From Actinoplanes sp. TBRC 11911 (lineage in GTDB: Bacteria > Actinomycetota > Actinomycetes > Mycobacteriales > Micromonosporaceae): DNA of 64,000 bases. Positions within the stretch are counted from its first letter, which is position 1; every line of letters begins with the position of its first letter. Where the stretch lies: the NCBI RefSeq assembly GCF_012933445.1, contig NZ_JABBNC010000002.1:434001-498000 (forward strand), in the 5' to 3' direction. The position numbers were made by a program, and so were the translations under genes. The notes beneath the pieces were generated by a model. The model did no database searches. It was not told the origin of the DNA and saw only the letters and a program-made list of their open reading frames with translations. Positions 24,165 through 34,514 of this stretch are shown here, piece by piece.

Positions 24165-27100
24165 TTACGGGCGCGGCAGCGCGGCCTCGATCATGGCCGT
24201 CTGCTCGGCGTCATGCATCTTGGCAGACCCGACGGCGGGCGCCGCGGCGGACGGACGGGAGATCCGGCGCAGCCGCACCCCCTCGAGGTGCTCCAGCAGG
24301 TTGAGCGCCACGAACGACCAGGCGCCCTGGTTGGCCGGCTCCTCCTGGACCCACACGTGGTCCTCGGCGTTCGGGTACTGCGCCAGGACCGCCTTGAGCT
24401 CGTCCACCGGCTGCGGGTAGATCTGCTCCATCCGGATGATCGCGGTGTCGGTGATGCCGCGAGCGGCCCGCGCCTGGAACAGGTCGTAGTAGATCTTGCC
24501 GGAGCACAGCAGCACCCGCTTGACTGCCGCCGGGTCCAGCGGGGTCCCGTTGACCCCGGCGTCCCCGATCACCGGCTGGAAGGTGCCGTGGGTGAAGTCG
24601 GCGACCGCGGACACCGCCAGCTTGTGCCGCAGCAGCGACTTCGGTGAGAACACCACCAGCGGCTTGTGCTTGGTGGACAGCGCCTGGCGACGCAGCAGGT
24701 GGAAGTAGTTGGCCGGGGTGGTCGGGTTGGCCACCCGCATGTTGTCCTGCGCGCAGAGCTGCAGGAACCGCTCGGGACGCGCGGACGAGTGGTCCGGGCC
24801 CTGGCCCTCCATGCCGTGCGGGAGCAGCAGCACCACCGACGACTGCTGGCCCCACTTCACCTCGCCGGCCGAGATGAACTCGTCGACGATCGACTGCGCG
24901 CCGTTGGCGAAGTCGCCGAACTGGGCCTCCCACACCACGAGCGCTTCCGGGTTCTCGACCGAGTAGCCGTACTCGAAACCCATCGCCGCGAACTCACTGA
25001 GCAGCGAGTCGTGCACGAAGAAGCGGGCGTTGCCGGTGGCCAGCGTGGACAGTGGCAGGAAGTCCTTGCCGGTCTTCGCGTCGACGACCGAGGCGTGCCG
25101 GGAGACGAACGTGCCGCGGCGCGAGTCCTGCCCGGCGAGCCGGACCGTGACGCCCTGGCTGAGCAGCGTGCCGATCGCGACCAGCTCGCCGAAGCCCCAG
25201 TCGATGTTGCCCTCGGCGGACATCTTGGCGCGGCGTTCCAGCAGCTGCTGGACCCGTTTGTGCGGGGTGAAGCCCTCCGGCAGGTCGATGTGCGCCTGGC
25301 CGACCGCGCGCACCGCCGCCGAGTCGACCGCCGTGTCCACCTCGGGCTCCGGCTCCTCGGCGATCACCCGGGGGCGCGGCGGCGTGCCGGCCGCGTCGCG
25401 GGTGGCCTTGAAGACCTGCTCGAGCTGGGACTGGTAGTCGCGCAGCTGCTCTTGGGCGCCGTCCAGGGTGATGTCGCCGCGGCCGATGAGGTCCTCGGTG
25501 TAGAGCTTGCGCACCGAACGCTTGGTGTCGATGATCTCGTACATCCGGGGGTTGGTCATCGACGGGTCGTCGCCCTCGTTGTGCCCGCGGCGGCGGTAGC
25601 AGACCAGGTCGATCACGACGTCCTTGTTGAACGCCTGGCGGTACTCGAAGGCGAGCTTCGCGACCCGGACCACGGCCTCGGGGTCGTCGCCGTTCACGTG
25701 GAAGATCGGCGCCTGGATCATCCGGGCCACGTCGGTCGAATACAGCGAACTGCGGCTGTACTCCGGTGCGGTGGTGAAGCCGACCTGGTTGTTGACGACC
25801 ACGTGCACCGAGCCGCCGGTGCGGTAACCGCGCAGCTGGGAGAGGTTCAGCGTCTCTGCGACCACGCCCTGGCCGGCGAACGCGGCGTCGCCGTGCACCA
25901 GCAGCGGCAGCACCGTGTAACCGTGCAGGCCGAGGTCGAGACGGTCCTGCTTGGCGCGGACGATGCCCTCGAGCACCGGGTCGACCGCCTCCAGGTGCGA
26001 CGGGTTGGCGACGACGCTGACCGTCGTCGCGTTCTCGCCGTCCGGCGTCGTGTATTTGCCGGTCTGGCCCAGGTGGTACTTCACGTCGCCGGAGCCGTGC
26101 GCCGACTTCGGGTCCATCTGACCCTCGAACTCGTTGAAGATCTTCTCGTACGGCTTGCCGACGATGTTCGCCAGGACGTTGAGCCGGCCGCGGTGCGCCA
26201 TGCCGATGACCACCTCGTCCAGGCCGGCCTCGGCGGACGACTCCAGAATCGCGTCCAGCAGCGGGATCAGCGACTCGCCACCCTCCAGCGAGAACCGCTT
26301 CTGCCCGACGTACTTGGTCTGCAGGAAGGTCTCGAAGGCCTCGGCCGCGTTCAGCCGGTTGAGGATGTGCTTCTGCTCCTCCTGGTCCGGCTTCGTGTAC
26401 TTGATCTCGACCCGGTCCTGGATCCAGCGCCGCTCCTCGGGGCCCTGGATGTGCATGTACTCGATGCCGACGCGGCGGCAGTAGGTGTCGCGCAGGACGC
26501 CCAGCACCTCGCGCAGCTTCATCTTCTGCTTGCCGGCGAAGCCGCCGACCGGGAAGTGGCGGTCGAGGTCCCACAGGGTCAGGCCGTGCTGCAGCACGTC
26601 CAGGTCGGGGTGCCGGCGGATCTTGAACTCGAGCGGGTCGGTGTCGGCCATCAGGTGGCCGCGGACCCGGTACGCGTGGATGAGCTCGACGACCCGCGCC
26701 GCCTTGTCGATCTGGCCCTCGGACGTGCGCGCGACGTCGCGCACCCAGCGCACCGGCTCGTACGGGATCCGCAGTGACGTGAAGATGTCGTCGTAGAAGC
26801 CGTGGTCGCCGAGCAGGAACTCGTGAATGGACTTGAGGAACTCGCCGGACTGCGCGCCCTGGATGACCCGGTGGTCGTACGTGCTGGTCAGCGTCGTCAC
26901 CTTGCTGACGCCGTGGTCGGCCAGGGTCTCGTCGCTCATGCCCGCGTAGGGAGCGGGATATTCCATCGCGCCGACCCCGATGATCGCGCTCTGGCCGGTC
27001 ATCAACCGCGGGATCGAGTGCACCGTGCCGATGCCGCCGGGGTTGGTCAGCGAGATCGTGGTGCCCGCGTAGTCGTCCATGGTCAGTTCGTTGCGGCGGG

Positions 27101-27869
27101 CGCGGCGGACCACGTCCTCGTACGCCTGCCAGAACTTGCGGAAGTCCATCGTCTCGCAGTTCTTGATGGACGGGACGACCAGCGCGCGGGAGCCGTCCTT
27201 CTTCTGCAGGTCGATCGCGATACCCAGGTTGACGTGCTCGGGCTGGACCAGCGCCGGCTTGCCGTCGACCTCGGCGTACGAGTAGTTCATCTCGGGGTGC
27301 GCGATGACCGCGCGGACCATGGCCCAGCCGATGAGGTGGGTGAAACTGACCTTCCCGCCGCGCCCGCGGGCGAGGTGGTTGTTGACCACGATGCGGTTGT
27401 CGACCATGAGCTTCGCGGGCACCGCGCGCACCGAGGTGGCGGTCGGCACCTCGAGCGAGGCGTCCATGTTCTGCACGATCTTGGCGGCGACGCCGCGGAT
27501 GGTGGTGACCTTGGCACCCTCGGGCGCCTTGCCGTTGACGGCGGGCTTCGCAGCGGGGGCCGGCTTGGCCGCCGGAGCCTTGGCCGGCTCGGCCGGAACG
27601 GCCGGCTTGACCGGCGCGACCGTCGCGGCTGCGGGGGCGTCGGTGCCCGCCCGGGCCGCGGTGGCTGTCGCGGTCGCGGCCTTAGCCTCGTCCGGAGAAA
27701 CGATCGAACCCGTGGCCATCGCCGGCTTGTAGTCCGCGAAGAAATCGTGCCAGGCCGGGTCGACACTCGTGGGGTCGGCCAGGTATCTCTGGTACATCTC
27801 GTCGACGATCCACTCGTTGGGACCGAAGTCCGCGAGTGGGTTGTCTTGCGAAGTCTGCTGGGTCGACAC
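24165..27869 (-). CDS. kgd: Multifunctional 2-oxoglutarate decarboxylase/dehydrogenase E1-E2 (Kgd)
   Basis: About 1234 residues. A short N-terminal segment resembles E1 ([20 protein letters not shown]) and is followed by an Ala/Pro-rich linker. Next comes an acyltransferase domain with the E2 catalytic [13 protein letters not shown], then the ThDP-dependent E1 domain ([35 protein letters not shown]) and a transketolase-like C-terminus. This is the actinobacterial fusion called Kgd or OdhA, which feeds the TCA cycle and is inhibited by FHA protein GarA/OdhI. GTG 27869 is favoured because AAAGAGG lies upstream; the frame opens at 27905. Confidence 0.95.
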   Translation of the reverse strand: MSTQQTSQDNPLADFGPNEWIVDEMYQRYLADPTSVDPAWHDFFADYKPAMATGSIVSPDEAKAATATATAARAGTDAPAAATVAPVKPAVPAEPAKAPAAKPAPAAKPAVNGKAPEGAKVTTIRGVAAKIVQNMDASLEVPTATSVRAVPAKLMVDNRIVVNNHLARGRGGKVSFTHLIGWAMVRAVIAHPEMNYSYAEVDGKPALVQPEHVNLGIAIDLQKKDGSRALVVPSIKNCETMDFRKFWQAYEDVVRRARRNELTMDDYAGTTISLTNPGGIGTVHSIPRLMTGQSAIIGVGAMEYPAPYAGMSDETLADHGVSKVTTLTSTYDHRVIQGAQSGEFLKSIHEFLLGDHGFYDDIFTSLRIPYEPVRWVRDVARTSEGQIDKAARVVELIHAYRVRGHLMADTDPLEFKIRRHPDLDVLQHGLTLWDLDRHFPVGGFAGKQKMKLREVLGVLRDTYCRRVGIEYMHIQGPEERRWIQDRVEIKYTKPDQEEQKHILNRLNAAEAFETFLQTKYVGQKRFSLEGGESLIPLLDAILESSAEAGLDEVVIGMAHRGRLNVLANIVGKPYEKIFNEFEGQMDPKSAHGSGDVKYHLGQTGKYTTPDGENATTVSVVANPSHLEAVDPVLEGIVRAKQDRLDLGLHGYTVLPLLVHGDAAFAGQGVVAETLNLSQLRGYRTGGSVHVVVNNQVGFTTAPEYSRSSLYSTDVARMIQAPIFHVNGDDPEAVVRVAKLAFEYRQAFNKDVVIDLVCYRRRGHNEGDDPSMTNPRMYEIIDTKRSVRKLYTEDLIGRGDITLDGAQEQLRDYQSQLEQVFKATRDAAGTPPRPRVIAEEPEPEVDTAVDSAAVRAVGQAHIDLPEGFTPHKRVQQLLERRAKMSAEGNIDWGFGELVAIGTLLSQGVTVRLAGQDSRRGTFVSRHASVVDAKTGKDFLPLSTLATGNARFFVHDSLLSEFAAMGFEYGYSVENPEALVVWEAQFGDFANGAQSIVDEFISAGEVKWGQQSSVVLLLPHGMEGQGPDHSSARPERFLQLCAQDNMRVANPTTPANYFHLLRRQALSTKHKPLVVFSPKSLLRHKLAVSAVADFTHGTFQPVIGDAGVNGTPLDPAAVKRVLLCSGKIYYDLFQARAARGITDTAIIRMEQIYPQPVDELKAVLAQYPNAEDHVWVQEEPANQGAWSFVALNLLEHLEGVRLRRISRPSAAAPAVGSAKMHDAEQTAMIEAALPRP

Positions 27870-27993
27870 TTCCGTGTTCGCCTCTTTCACCGTGTTTGTC
27901 AGCACGCGACTGTTTCGTCACATGGGACGGGAAGGATTCGGGAACCAGGCTACGCCGTGGGACCCGATCTTCCGATCGCACGTCCGGTGTTGA

Positions 27994-28815
27994 TCAGCTG
28001 ATGTCGCGGCGCTTGGTAAGGACCGTACCGACGACACCACCGAGCACCGCGTACGCCACGAGGACCAATGCGCCGACGAACCGAGGCGGGTTCCCGGGCA
28101 GGTCAGTTCCGCTGATCATGAGCTGGGAGGCGGAGGTCGGGATCAATACCTGGAGGTTCTCGATCCAGCGGGCCACGTTCTCGGTGAGGAGGAAGAAGAT
28201 CAATCCGACCGCGGACGTGCCGACCGTGTACGTGATGGCCAGGATCAATGTCGCGGCGAGCTGGTTCTTGATCAGTACGCCCGCGCCCACGCCCAGTACG
28301 CCCCACAGGATGAAGGCGAGCGCGTTCAACGCGATCGCGCGCCACACCGCCGGTTCGCCGAGCTGGTTACTCAGATCGAGCTGATTCATGATCAACGGTA
28401 CGAAGATCAGATTCAGGATCGTGGTGAACGCCCAGACGATCAGGCTGATCACCACGGCGGCCGCGAACTTCGCCAGGATGACCGATTCCCGCTTCGGGGT
28501 GACCAGGAAGGTGGCGGTCGCGGTCAGGTAGAAGAACTCGCTGGTCACCATGATCGCGGCGAGCAGCAGCACGATGAGCACGCCGAAGAACTGACCGCTG
28601 GTGTACAGGTTGGTCGCCACGTTGATGGGGTTCAGCGCCGCCTCGATCTGCTGTCGCTGGGTGTCGCTCACCCCGCCGTCCGGCACCGTGGCGTTCGCCT
28701 GCGCCCAGTTGGCGAGCAGGCTCGCCGCGTACAGGGGAACCAGGATGATCCCCATGATCCACCAGAGCGAGGTGGTGCGGACCTTGAACAACTCGGCGCG
28801 GATGAGGTTGTTCAA
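27994..28815 (-). CDS. ABC-2 type transporter permease
   Basis: A 273-residue membrane protein beginning MNNLIRAELFKVRTTSLWWI, the typical opening of ABC-2 permeases. About six transmembrane segments follow, for example IMGIILVPLYAASLLA, GVLIVLLLAAIMVTSEFF, FAAAVVISLIVWAFTTIL and LVLVAYAVLGGVVGTVL. It overlaps its ATPase gene by 4 bp. The substrate cannot be inferred; such pairs often export lipids or drugs. Confidence 0.88.
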   Translation of the reverse strand: MNNLIRAELFKVRTTSLWWIMGIILVPLYAASLLANWAQANATVPDGGVSDTQRQQIEAALNPINVATNLYTSGQFFGVLIVLLLAAIMVTSEFFYLTATATFLVTPKRESVILAKFAAAVVISLIVWAFTTILNLIFVPLIMNQLDLSNQLGEPAVWRAIALNALAFILWGVLGVGAGVLIKNQLAATLILAITYTVGTSAVGLIFFLLTENVARWIENLQVLIPTSASQLMISGTDLPGNPPRFVGALVLVAYAVLGGVVGTVLTKRRDIS

Positions 28816-29729
28816 CGGATGCCCGCCTTTCCGGCCGTGAGCTGCAGGAAGACCTGTTCGAGGTCGCCACGTTCGCCGGTCAGCTCGTGCAGCTCGACCG
28901 CGGCGGTGAAGGCCGCGTGCCCGATCTGGGCCGGGTCGGCACCGCTGACCAGAAGCGAGCCGTCCGGCTGCGGGGACACCGTCGCGTTGAGCGGGTCGAG
29001 CGCGGCGGCCAGCTCCTGCGGCTGCGGGGTGCGCACCCGCACCTGGGCCGAGCCCATCGAGCCGAGCACCTCATCGACCGGGCCCTGGCGGATCAGCTGG
29101 CCGGCCGCCACGATCACCACGTCGTCGGCGAGCAGCTGCATCTCGGCCAGCAGGTGACTGGAGACCAGGATCGTGCGGCCCTCGGCGGCCAGCGCCTTGA
29201 GCAGGTCACGCATCCAGCGGATGCCCTCCGGGTCCAGGCCGTTGGCCGGCTCGTCGAGGATCAGCACCCGCGGGTCGCCGAGCATCGCGGCGGCGATGCC
29301 CATCCGCTGCTTCATGCCCAGCGAGTAGCCCTTGAACTTGCGGTTCGCGGCCGGGGTCAGCCCGACCAGCGCCAGCGCCTCGTCCGCCCGCTGCTGGGGG
29401 AGGCCCGCGGCCAGGCAGATCATCCGCAGGTGGTTGCGCCCGGTGCGGCCGCGGTGCGCGCTGGACGCCTCCAGCACGGCGCCCACCCGGCGGGTCGGGT
29501 CGGCGAGATCCACGTAGCGCCGGCCGCCGATGGTGGCCGTGCCGGCCGTCGGTGTCACCAGGCCGAGCAGCATCCGCAGCGTGGTCGTCTTGCCGGCGCC
29601 GTTGGGCCCGAGGAACCCGGTGACCCGGCCCGGGCGGACCCGGAAGGAAAGGTCGTCCACCGCGCGCAGCTTTTTGTACTGCTTGCTCAGACGCTCGACG
29701 ACGATCTCGTCGGTGACCGGGCTACCCAT
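28812..29729 (-). CDS. ABC transporter ATP-binding protein
   Basis: A 305-residue ATPase with GPNGAGKTTTLRMLLGL (Walker A), YSLGMKQRMGIAAAML (signature), VLILDEPANGLDPEGI (Walker B) and SSHLLAEM (switch). The C-terminal 90 residues form the accessory domain common in drug/lipid exporters of the ABC-2 class. It is translationally coupled to the permease gene. ATG 29729 (MGSPVTDEIV) follows GGAGG in the upstream sequence. Confidence 0.92.
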   Translation of the reverse strand: MGSPVTDEIVVERLSKQYKKLRAVDDLSFRVRPGRVTGFLGPNGAGKTTTLRMLLGLVTPTAGTATIGGRRYVDLADPTRRVGAVLEASSAHRGRTGRNHLRMICLAAGLPQQRADEALALVGLTPAANRKFKGYSLGMKQRMGIAAAMLGDPRVLILDEPANGLDPEGIRWMRDLLKALAAEGRTILVSSHLLAEMQLLADDVVIVAAGQLIRQGPVDEVLGSMGSAQVRVRTPQPQELAAALDPLNATVSPQPDGSLLVSGADPAQIGHAAFTAAVELHELTGERGDLEQVFLQLTAGKAGIR

Positions 29730-29766
29730 CGACGAGGCTCCCTCCGCAGCGGTTCGCACCAAGGTA

Positions 29767-30468
29767 CTAGGTCGTGGCGATCCAGGTGGCCCGTGCGGTG
29801 GCGATGCGGTGGCCGCCGGGGGCGTACAGGGTGGAATTGACCTTGGCCTTGCGGCCCTCGATCTCGGTGGCCTCGCCGACCACGACACACGCCTCACCGG
29901 GCGAGGGCAGTTCGTCGACGGACGCGGCGATCCGGCCGAGCACGTACGTCCGGCCGTTCTGGATGGCGGTCCAGCCGCCGGGGCAGTCGAGCGCGGCCCA
30001 CACCGTGGTCAGCTCGACCTCGTCCGGCACGATCCAAGGCGCTGCCGTACGCCCGTCACCCAGCGGCCCGGGAAAGATCCGCAACCCGTCGGACCGTTGC
30101 GGGCCGCACACGTAGCAGGTGGGAAACGGGTGCCGGGTGAACCCCGCGTAGTGGCGCGACGCCTCGGCGGCGGTTCCCGCGTCGACGGCCTCGACCGGGA
30201 TCAACTCGCCGTCGGCCGCGGTCATCTCGGCGACCAGCGCCGCCCCGTGGCGAACCGAGCCGCCGGCCACCGTGAGCTCGGTGTCCAGCGGCGGCGGCAT
30301 CCGCAGGGTCACCTCGATCGCGGGCCCACCGGGACGGGCCCCGGCGGCGATCGCGAAGGTGCCGGCCGACCAGCCGCCGTTGCCGGTGCCGGGCGGCCCG
30401 TTGAACCGTGCCGGAATCTCCGTCCAACCGCCCCGCCCGCCACCCTGAACCTGACTGAAGGCATCCAT
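29767..30468 (-). CDS. Hotdog-fold acyl-CoA thioesterase-like protein
   Basis: A 233-residue protein. The segment NGPPGTGNGGWSAGTFAIA resembles the substrate-binding helix region of hotdog thioesterases, and a second half has the WAALDCPGGWTAI helix, so it looks like a double hotdog. A CYVCGP motif lies between the halves. The substrate is unknown. ATG 30468 (MDAFSQVQ) is chosen over an upstream open frame that would run into the divergent acyltransferase promoter. Confidence 0.65.
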   Translation of the reverse strand: MDAFSQVQGGGRGGWTEIPARFNGPPGTGNGGWSAGTFAIAAGARPGGPAIEVTLRMPPPLDTELTVAGGSVRHGAALVAEMTAADGELIPVEAVDAGTAAEASRHYAGFTRHPFPTCYVCGPQRSDGLRIFPGPLGDGRTAAPWIVPDEVELTTVWAALDCPGGWTAIQNGRTYVLGRIAASVDELPSPGEACVVVGEATEIEGRKAKVNSTLYAPGGHRIATARATWIATT

Positions 30469-30561
30469 CCTGGAAGGCTCGCACAACACGTTCACGTTTC
30501 CGACATCAATCCCCACCAGACGCGACATTCCATCGGCAGTTGTTGTCGTTACACAGATCAC

Positions 30562-31323
30562 ATGGCCGTTCTTCTGACCGCCCCCGCCCCCACCGGCACC
30601 ACCGGCTATTCACTGCTGATCGCCGACGACGAGAGTCTGGTCGCCGCCGCACAACGGCTGCGCCACGACATCTACGCCGGGGAACTCGGCGCCCGCCTGT
30701 CCACCGTGATCGACGGACGGGACGTCGACGATTTCGACCAGTACTGCGACCACCTGATCGTGCGCGACGACGCGACCGGCGACGTGGTCGGGACCTACCG
30801 GATGCTTCCCCCCAAGGCAGCCGAACGGGCCGGGCGCCGCTACAGCGACGCCGAGTTCGACCTGAGCGCGCTGAGCCCGATGCGCGACCAACTGGTCGAG
30901 ACCGGACGCTCCTGCGTGCACCCGGACCACCGCAACGGCTCGGTGATCAACCTGATGTGGGCCGGCATCGCCCGGTACATGCACCTGAACAACCTGCGCT
31001 GGCTCGGCGGCTGCGCCTCGGTGCCGCTGGACGACGGCGGCGCACTGGCCGCCGGCGTGTGGGCCCGGGTGCAGGGCAAGCACATGTCGCCGCCCGCTTT
31101 ACGGGTCACCCCACGCCGGAACTGGCTGGCCGAGACGGACCTGGTCGGCGACCCCAAGGTGCAGCCGCCCGCGCTGCTCAAGGGCTACCTGCGGCTGGGC
31201 AGCTGGGTGTGCGGCGAGCCGGCCTACGACCCGGACTTCAACTGCGTCGACTTCTACGTCCTGTTCTCGATGGACCGGCTCGACCCGCGGTACCGCCGGC
31301 ACTTCCTGGGAGCGGAACGATGA
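30562..31323 (+). CDS. OlsB-like GNAT acyltransferase (ornithine lipid, step 1)
   Basis: A 253-residue acyl-homoserine-lactone-synthase/GNAT-like acyltransferase of the OlsB type, which transfers a 3-hydroxyacyl group from ACP to ornithine. Motifs include RLRHDIYAGELGARL, GTYRMLPP, ETGRSCVHPDHRNGSVINLM and GCASVPLDD. It overlaps the following PlsC-type gene by 4 bp, the order expected for olsBA. Ornithine-lipid synthesis is inferred from the pair; the true amino acid acceptor is untested. Confidence 0.8.
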   Translation: MAVLLTAPAPTGTTGYSLLIADDESLVAAAQRLRHDIYAGELGARLSTVIDGRDVDDFDQYCDHLIVRDDATGDVVGTYRMLPPKAAERAGRRYSDAEFDLSALSPMRDQLVETGRSCVHPDHRNGSVINLMWAGIARYMHLNNLRWLGGCASVPLDDGGALAAGVWARVQGKHMSPPALRVTPRRNWLAETDLVGDPKVQPPALLKGYLRLGSWVCGEPAYDPDFNCVDFYVLFSMDRLDPRYRRHFLGAER

Positions 31324-32081
31324 TGTGGCAACCCGTCTCCGGCTGCGGGGACCAGTGCCGCGACGGCGCCGACCGGGTGGCGTCGCCGATCCGGCAGGCC
31401 GCCCGCCTGGTGGCCGCGGCGGTCGTCCTGCTCAGCGGCTTCGTGCTGGTGCCGCTCTTCCGCGGCGCCGGTCTCCGGCTCGTCTCGCGGGCCATGCTCG
31501 CGGCGTTCGGCGTCCGGGTGGAGCGACGTGGTCCGGCGCTGCGGCCCGGCAGCCTGGTCGTCGCCAACCACGTCTCGTGGCTGGACATCGTGGTGCTGCT
31601 GGCGACGTCGCCGGCCAGCCTGGTGGCCAAGGGTGAGGTCGGCGCGTGGCCGGGCATCGGCGTGCTGACCAAGCTGTCCGGGGCGATCTTCATCGACCGG
31701 TCGCGGCCCAAGGCGCTGCCCGGCACGGTGGCCGAGGTGGCCGCCGCGCTCCGGGCCGGGCGCACGGTCGCCGCCTTCCCGGAGGGCACTACCTACTGCG
31801 GCACGAGCCATGGGCGGTTCCGGCCGGCGCTGTTCCAGGCCGCCATCGACGCGGGCGCCCCGGTGGTGCCGGCCTCGATCCTCTACGACACCACCGCGGC
31901 GGCGTTCATCGGTGACGACACGCTGTGGGCTTCCCTGCGCCGGGTGTCCGCGCTACGGTCGCTGACGGTGACCTTGGTTACCGCGCCGGCGCTGCGCCCG
32001 GTCCCGGACGCCAGCCGCAAGATTCTCGCCCGCGCGGCCCAGTCGTCGATGCGAGTGTCCGGTTATCGCCTCGCCGCGTAG
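31320..32081 (+). CDS. OlsA-like 1-acyl-sn-glycerol-3-phosphate acyltransferase
   Basis: A 253-residue PlsC-family acyltransferase with an N-terminal membrane helix (LVAAAVVLLSGFVLVPLF), the catalytic NHVSWLD (H-x4-D) and FPEGTTYCG acceptor motif. Translational coupling to the OlsB-like gene suggests it adds the second, ester-linked fatty acid to lyso-ornithine lipid. Alternatively it acts in phosphatidic acid synthesis. Two adjacent ATG codons (31320, 31323) can start it. Confidence 0.82.
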   Translation: MMWQPVSGCGDQCRDGADRVASPIRQAARLVAAAVVLLSGFVLVPLFRGAGLRLVSRAMLAAFGVRVERRGPALRPGSLVVANHVSWLDIVVLLATSPASLVAKGEVGAWPGIGVLTKLSGAIFIDRSRPKALPGTVAEVAAALRAGRTVAAFPEGTTYCGTSHGRFRPALFQAAIDAGAPVVPASILYDTTAAAFIGDDTLWASLRRVSALRSLTVTLVTAPALRPVPDASRKILARAAQSSMRVSGYRLAA

Positions 32082-32148
32082 GTCGTTCTCAGAAAACTTT
32101 CAGCCAGTGTGCAGCGGAGCTGCAGTGCACTGTTAAACAATTGGCCGT

Positions 32149-32862
32149 ATGGCCGTTCAGACCCAGCCCAAGCAGAGTGAGGCAAAGCTGCTCGTCGTCG
32201 AGGACGACGCGAACATCCTCGAGCTGCTGTCCGCCAGCCTGCGCTTCGCCGGGTTCGACGTCAGCACCGCCACCACCGGTAGTGCGGCCGTCAGCGCGGC
32301 GAAGAATTCCACTCCTGACCTCGTCGTTCTCGACGTGATGCTGCCCGACCTCGACGGTTTCGAGGTCATCCGGCTCATGCGCGAGGGCGGCCAGCGCACG
32401 CCGGTGGTCTTCCTGACCGCACGCGACGCGACCGACGACAAGATCCGTGGTCTCACCCTCGGCGGCGACGACTACGTCACCAAGCCGTTCAGTCTCGAGG
32501 AGCTCACCGCCCGGATCCGGGCGGTGCTGCGCCGCACGACGCAGGGTGAGGACGAACCGTCCCGGCTCGTCTTCGCCGACCTCGAGCTCGACGAGGAGAC
32601 CCACGAGGTCTATCGCGCCGGTCAGCGCGTCCAGCTGTCGCCGACCGAGTTCAAGCTCCTGCGCTACCTGATGCTCAACGCGAACCGGGTGCTCTCCAAG
32701 GCGCAGATCCTCGACCACGTGTGGAAGTACGACTTCCGCGGCGACGACAACATCGTCGAGTCGTACATCTCGTATCTGCGGCGCAAGGTGGACAACGTCC
32801 AGCCGCGCCTGATCCACACGCTGCGCGGGGTCGGCTATGTGCTGCGCAAACCGGCCGTCTGA
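32149..32862 (+). CDS. OmpR/PhoB-type response regulator, TrcR-like
   Basis: A 237-residue response regulator. The receiver shows VVEDDANILELL, phospho-acceptor Asp62 in LDVMLPDLDGF and YVTKPFSLEEL. The winged-helix output includes LSPTEFKLLRYLMLNANRV and YISYLRRKVD. The stretches TLGGDDYVTKPFSLEE and LELDEETHEVY closely resemble TrcR of M. tuberculosis, from memory of that family. The cognate kinase gene starts 6 bp downstream. Confidence 0.88.
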   Translation: MAVQTQPKQSEAKLLVVEDDANILELLSASLRFAGFDVSTATTGSAAVSAAKNSTPDLVVLDVMLPDLDGFEVIRLMREGGQRTPVVFLTARDATDDKIRGLTLGGDDYVTKPFSLEELTARIRAVLRRTTQGEDEPSRLVFADLELDEETHEVYRAGQRVQLSPTEFKLLRYLMLNANRVLSKAQILDHVWKYDFRGDDNIVESYISYLRRKVDNVQPRLIHTLRGVGYVLRKPAV

Positions 32863-32868
32863 GTTCAG

Positions 32869-34419
32869 GTGACCCTCACCGAGCGGGTCCGTCGATCGAT
32901 ACCGGCGCAGCCCAATCTGCGCCGAGTGTCGCTCCGGACCAAACTAGTCGCGTCCGTGCTGGTCCTGGTGTTTGCCGCGCTCACCCTGATCAGTTCGGCG
33001 AGCACGTATGCCCTGCACAACTATCTGCTGGGGCGCCTCGATGAGTCCATCAAGATCTACGCGCAGACGTTGGCCGGCACGCAAAGCGCCAAACTCACGA
33101 TTCCCAGCGACTACTACGTCTCGCTGAGCACGATCGACGGGGTCGGCGGCAGCAAGGCCGGCGACAGCAAGCTCAGCCCGACGGACGTGCCCCCGCTCGT
33201 CACCGGCCTCAACAACGTGTATCAGGTGATGGACAACCCATACACGGTGCGTTCGTCGAGCGGGCGTGTCTACTGGCGGGTCGTGGTCACCGTCAGCCCC
33301 AACGGCACGGTCATCCAGGTCGCTGAGAAGCTCTCCGTCATCGAGAAGGCGATCACCTGGCTCGTCTGGGTGGACGTGCTGGTCGGCGTCGGCGTGCTGA
33401 TCGCGCTGGCCTCGGTCGGCGCGGCGATCGTCCGGCAGAGCCTGATCCCGCTCGGCCAGATAGAACGCACCGCGGCGGCGATCGGGGCGGGCGACCTGAC
33501 CCAGCGTGTCCCCGATCCGGAGGAGCACGACGGCGAACCGACCACCGAGCTGGGCCGGCTGTCGCGCGCGCTGAACGCGATGCTGGCCCAGATCGAGGCG
33601 GCCTTCATCGCGCGCGCCCAGTCCGAGACGGCGGCGCGGGCGGCTGAGGTGGTGGCCCGGGACGCCGCCGAGTCGGCGCAGGCCTCGGAGTCGCGGGCGG
33701 TGCGCTCGGAGGCGAAGATGCGGCAGTTCGTCGCGGACGCCTCGCACGAGCTGCGGACGCCGCTGACCACCATCCGCGGCTTCGCCGAGCTGTACCGCCA
33801 GGGTGCCGTCACCCGCAACGAGGACGTGGCCGGCCTGGTCCGGCGCATCGAGGACGAGGCCGCGCGGATGGGCCTGCTGGTCGAGGACCTGTTGCTGCTG
33901 GCCCGCCTGGACCGGGAACGCCCGCTGACGCTGGCCCCGGTGGAGCTGCCGGTGCTGGCGCTGGACGCGGTCGAGGCCGCCCAGGCGACGGCGCCGGAAC
34001 GCACCATCAAGCTCGAGGTGCGCGACAGCCCGGAGCAGCTCGTGGCGTACGGCGACGACGCCCGGCTGCGGCAGGTGATCGGCAACCTGATGACGAACGC
34101 GCTGGTCCACACGCCGCCGGCCGCGGACGTGACGCTGCGGCTGTACGCCGAGCCGGGCAACCGCGCGGTGGTCGAAGTGTCCGACACCGGCCCCGGTTTG
34201 TCCGACGAGCAGAGGGCGCGGGTGTTCGAGCGCTTCTACCGCGCCGACGAGGCCCGCACCCGGCACACCGACCGCGCCGCCACCGGCACGGGTCTGGGGC
34301 TGGCGATCGTGGCCGCAATCGTTCGTTCACATCACGGGTCGGTCGAGGTGATCAGCGAGCCTGGGCAGGGCGCCACCTTCAAGGTCACGTTGCCCACGCT
34401 CAACGAGCAGGGCCTTTAG
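32869..34419 (+). CDS. Membrane sensor histidine kinase, TrcS-like
   Basis: A 516-residue kinase with two transmembrane helices (about 23-50 and 163-190) enclosing a ~110-residue extracytoplasmic sensor. These are followed by HAMP, a short coiled coil, HisKA with FVADASHELRTPLTTIRGF (His293) and HATPase_c with GNLMTNALVH and TGLGLAIVAAIVRSHHG. It partners the preceding regulator. The next genes are an HtrA protease and the unusual pseudo-M50 protein, so envelope stress is a reasonable guess for the signal. Start GTG 32869. Confidence 0.88.
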   Translation: MTLTERVRRSIPAQPNLRRVSLRTKLVASVLVLVFAALTLISSASTYALHNYLLGRLDESIKIYAQTLAGTQSAKLTIPSDYYVSLSTIDGVGGSKAGDSKLSPTDVPPLVTGLNNVYQVMDNPYTVRSSSGRVYWRVVVTVSPNGTVIQVAEKLSVIEKAITWLVWVDVLVGVGVLIALASVGAAIVRQSLIPLGQIERTAAAIGAGDLTQRVPDPEEHDGEPTTELGRLSRALNAMLAQIEAAFIARAQSETAARAAEVVARDAAESAQASESRAVRSEAKMRQFVADASHELRTPLTTIRGFAELYRQGAVTRNEDVAGLVRRIEDEAARMGLLVEDLLLLARLDRERPLTLAPVELPVLALDAVEAAQATAPERTIKLEVRDSPEQLVAYGDDARLRQVIGNLMTNALVHTPPAADVTLRLYAEPGNRAVVEVSDTGPGLSDEQRARVFERFYRADEARTRHTDRAATGTGLGLAIVAAIVRSHHGSVEVISEPGQGATFKVTLPTLNEQGL

Positions 34420-34514
34420 TCCGCTCCGGGGTGGTGGGCGGGGTGGTTGGACGGGGGTTCACAGAAAACATCCAGGGCTAACACAGGCCGGTACGAGAAC
34501 GACGGGGCAATGTT

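Noticed and set aside
24666..26777. Plus-strand open frame of 703 codons inside kgd
   Set aside because: Antisense to well-conserved Kgd domains; its composition is typical of a shadow frame.
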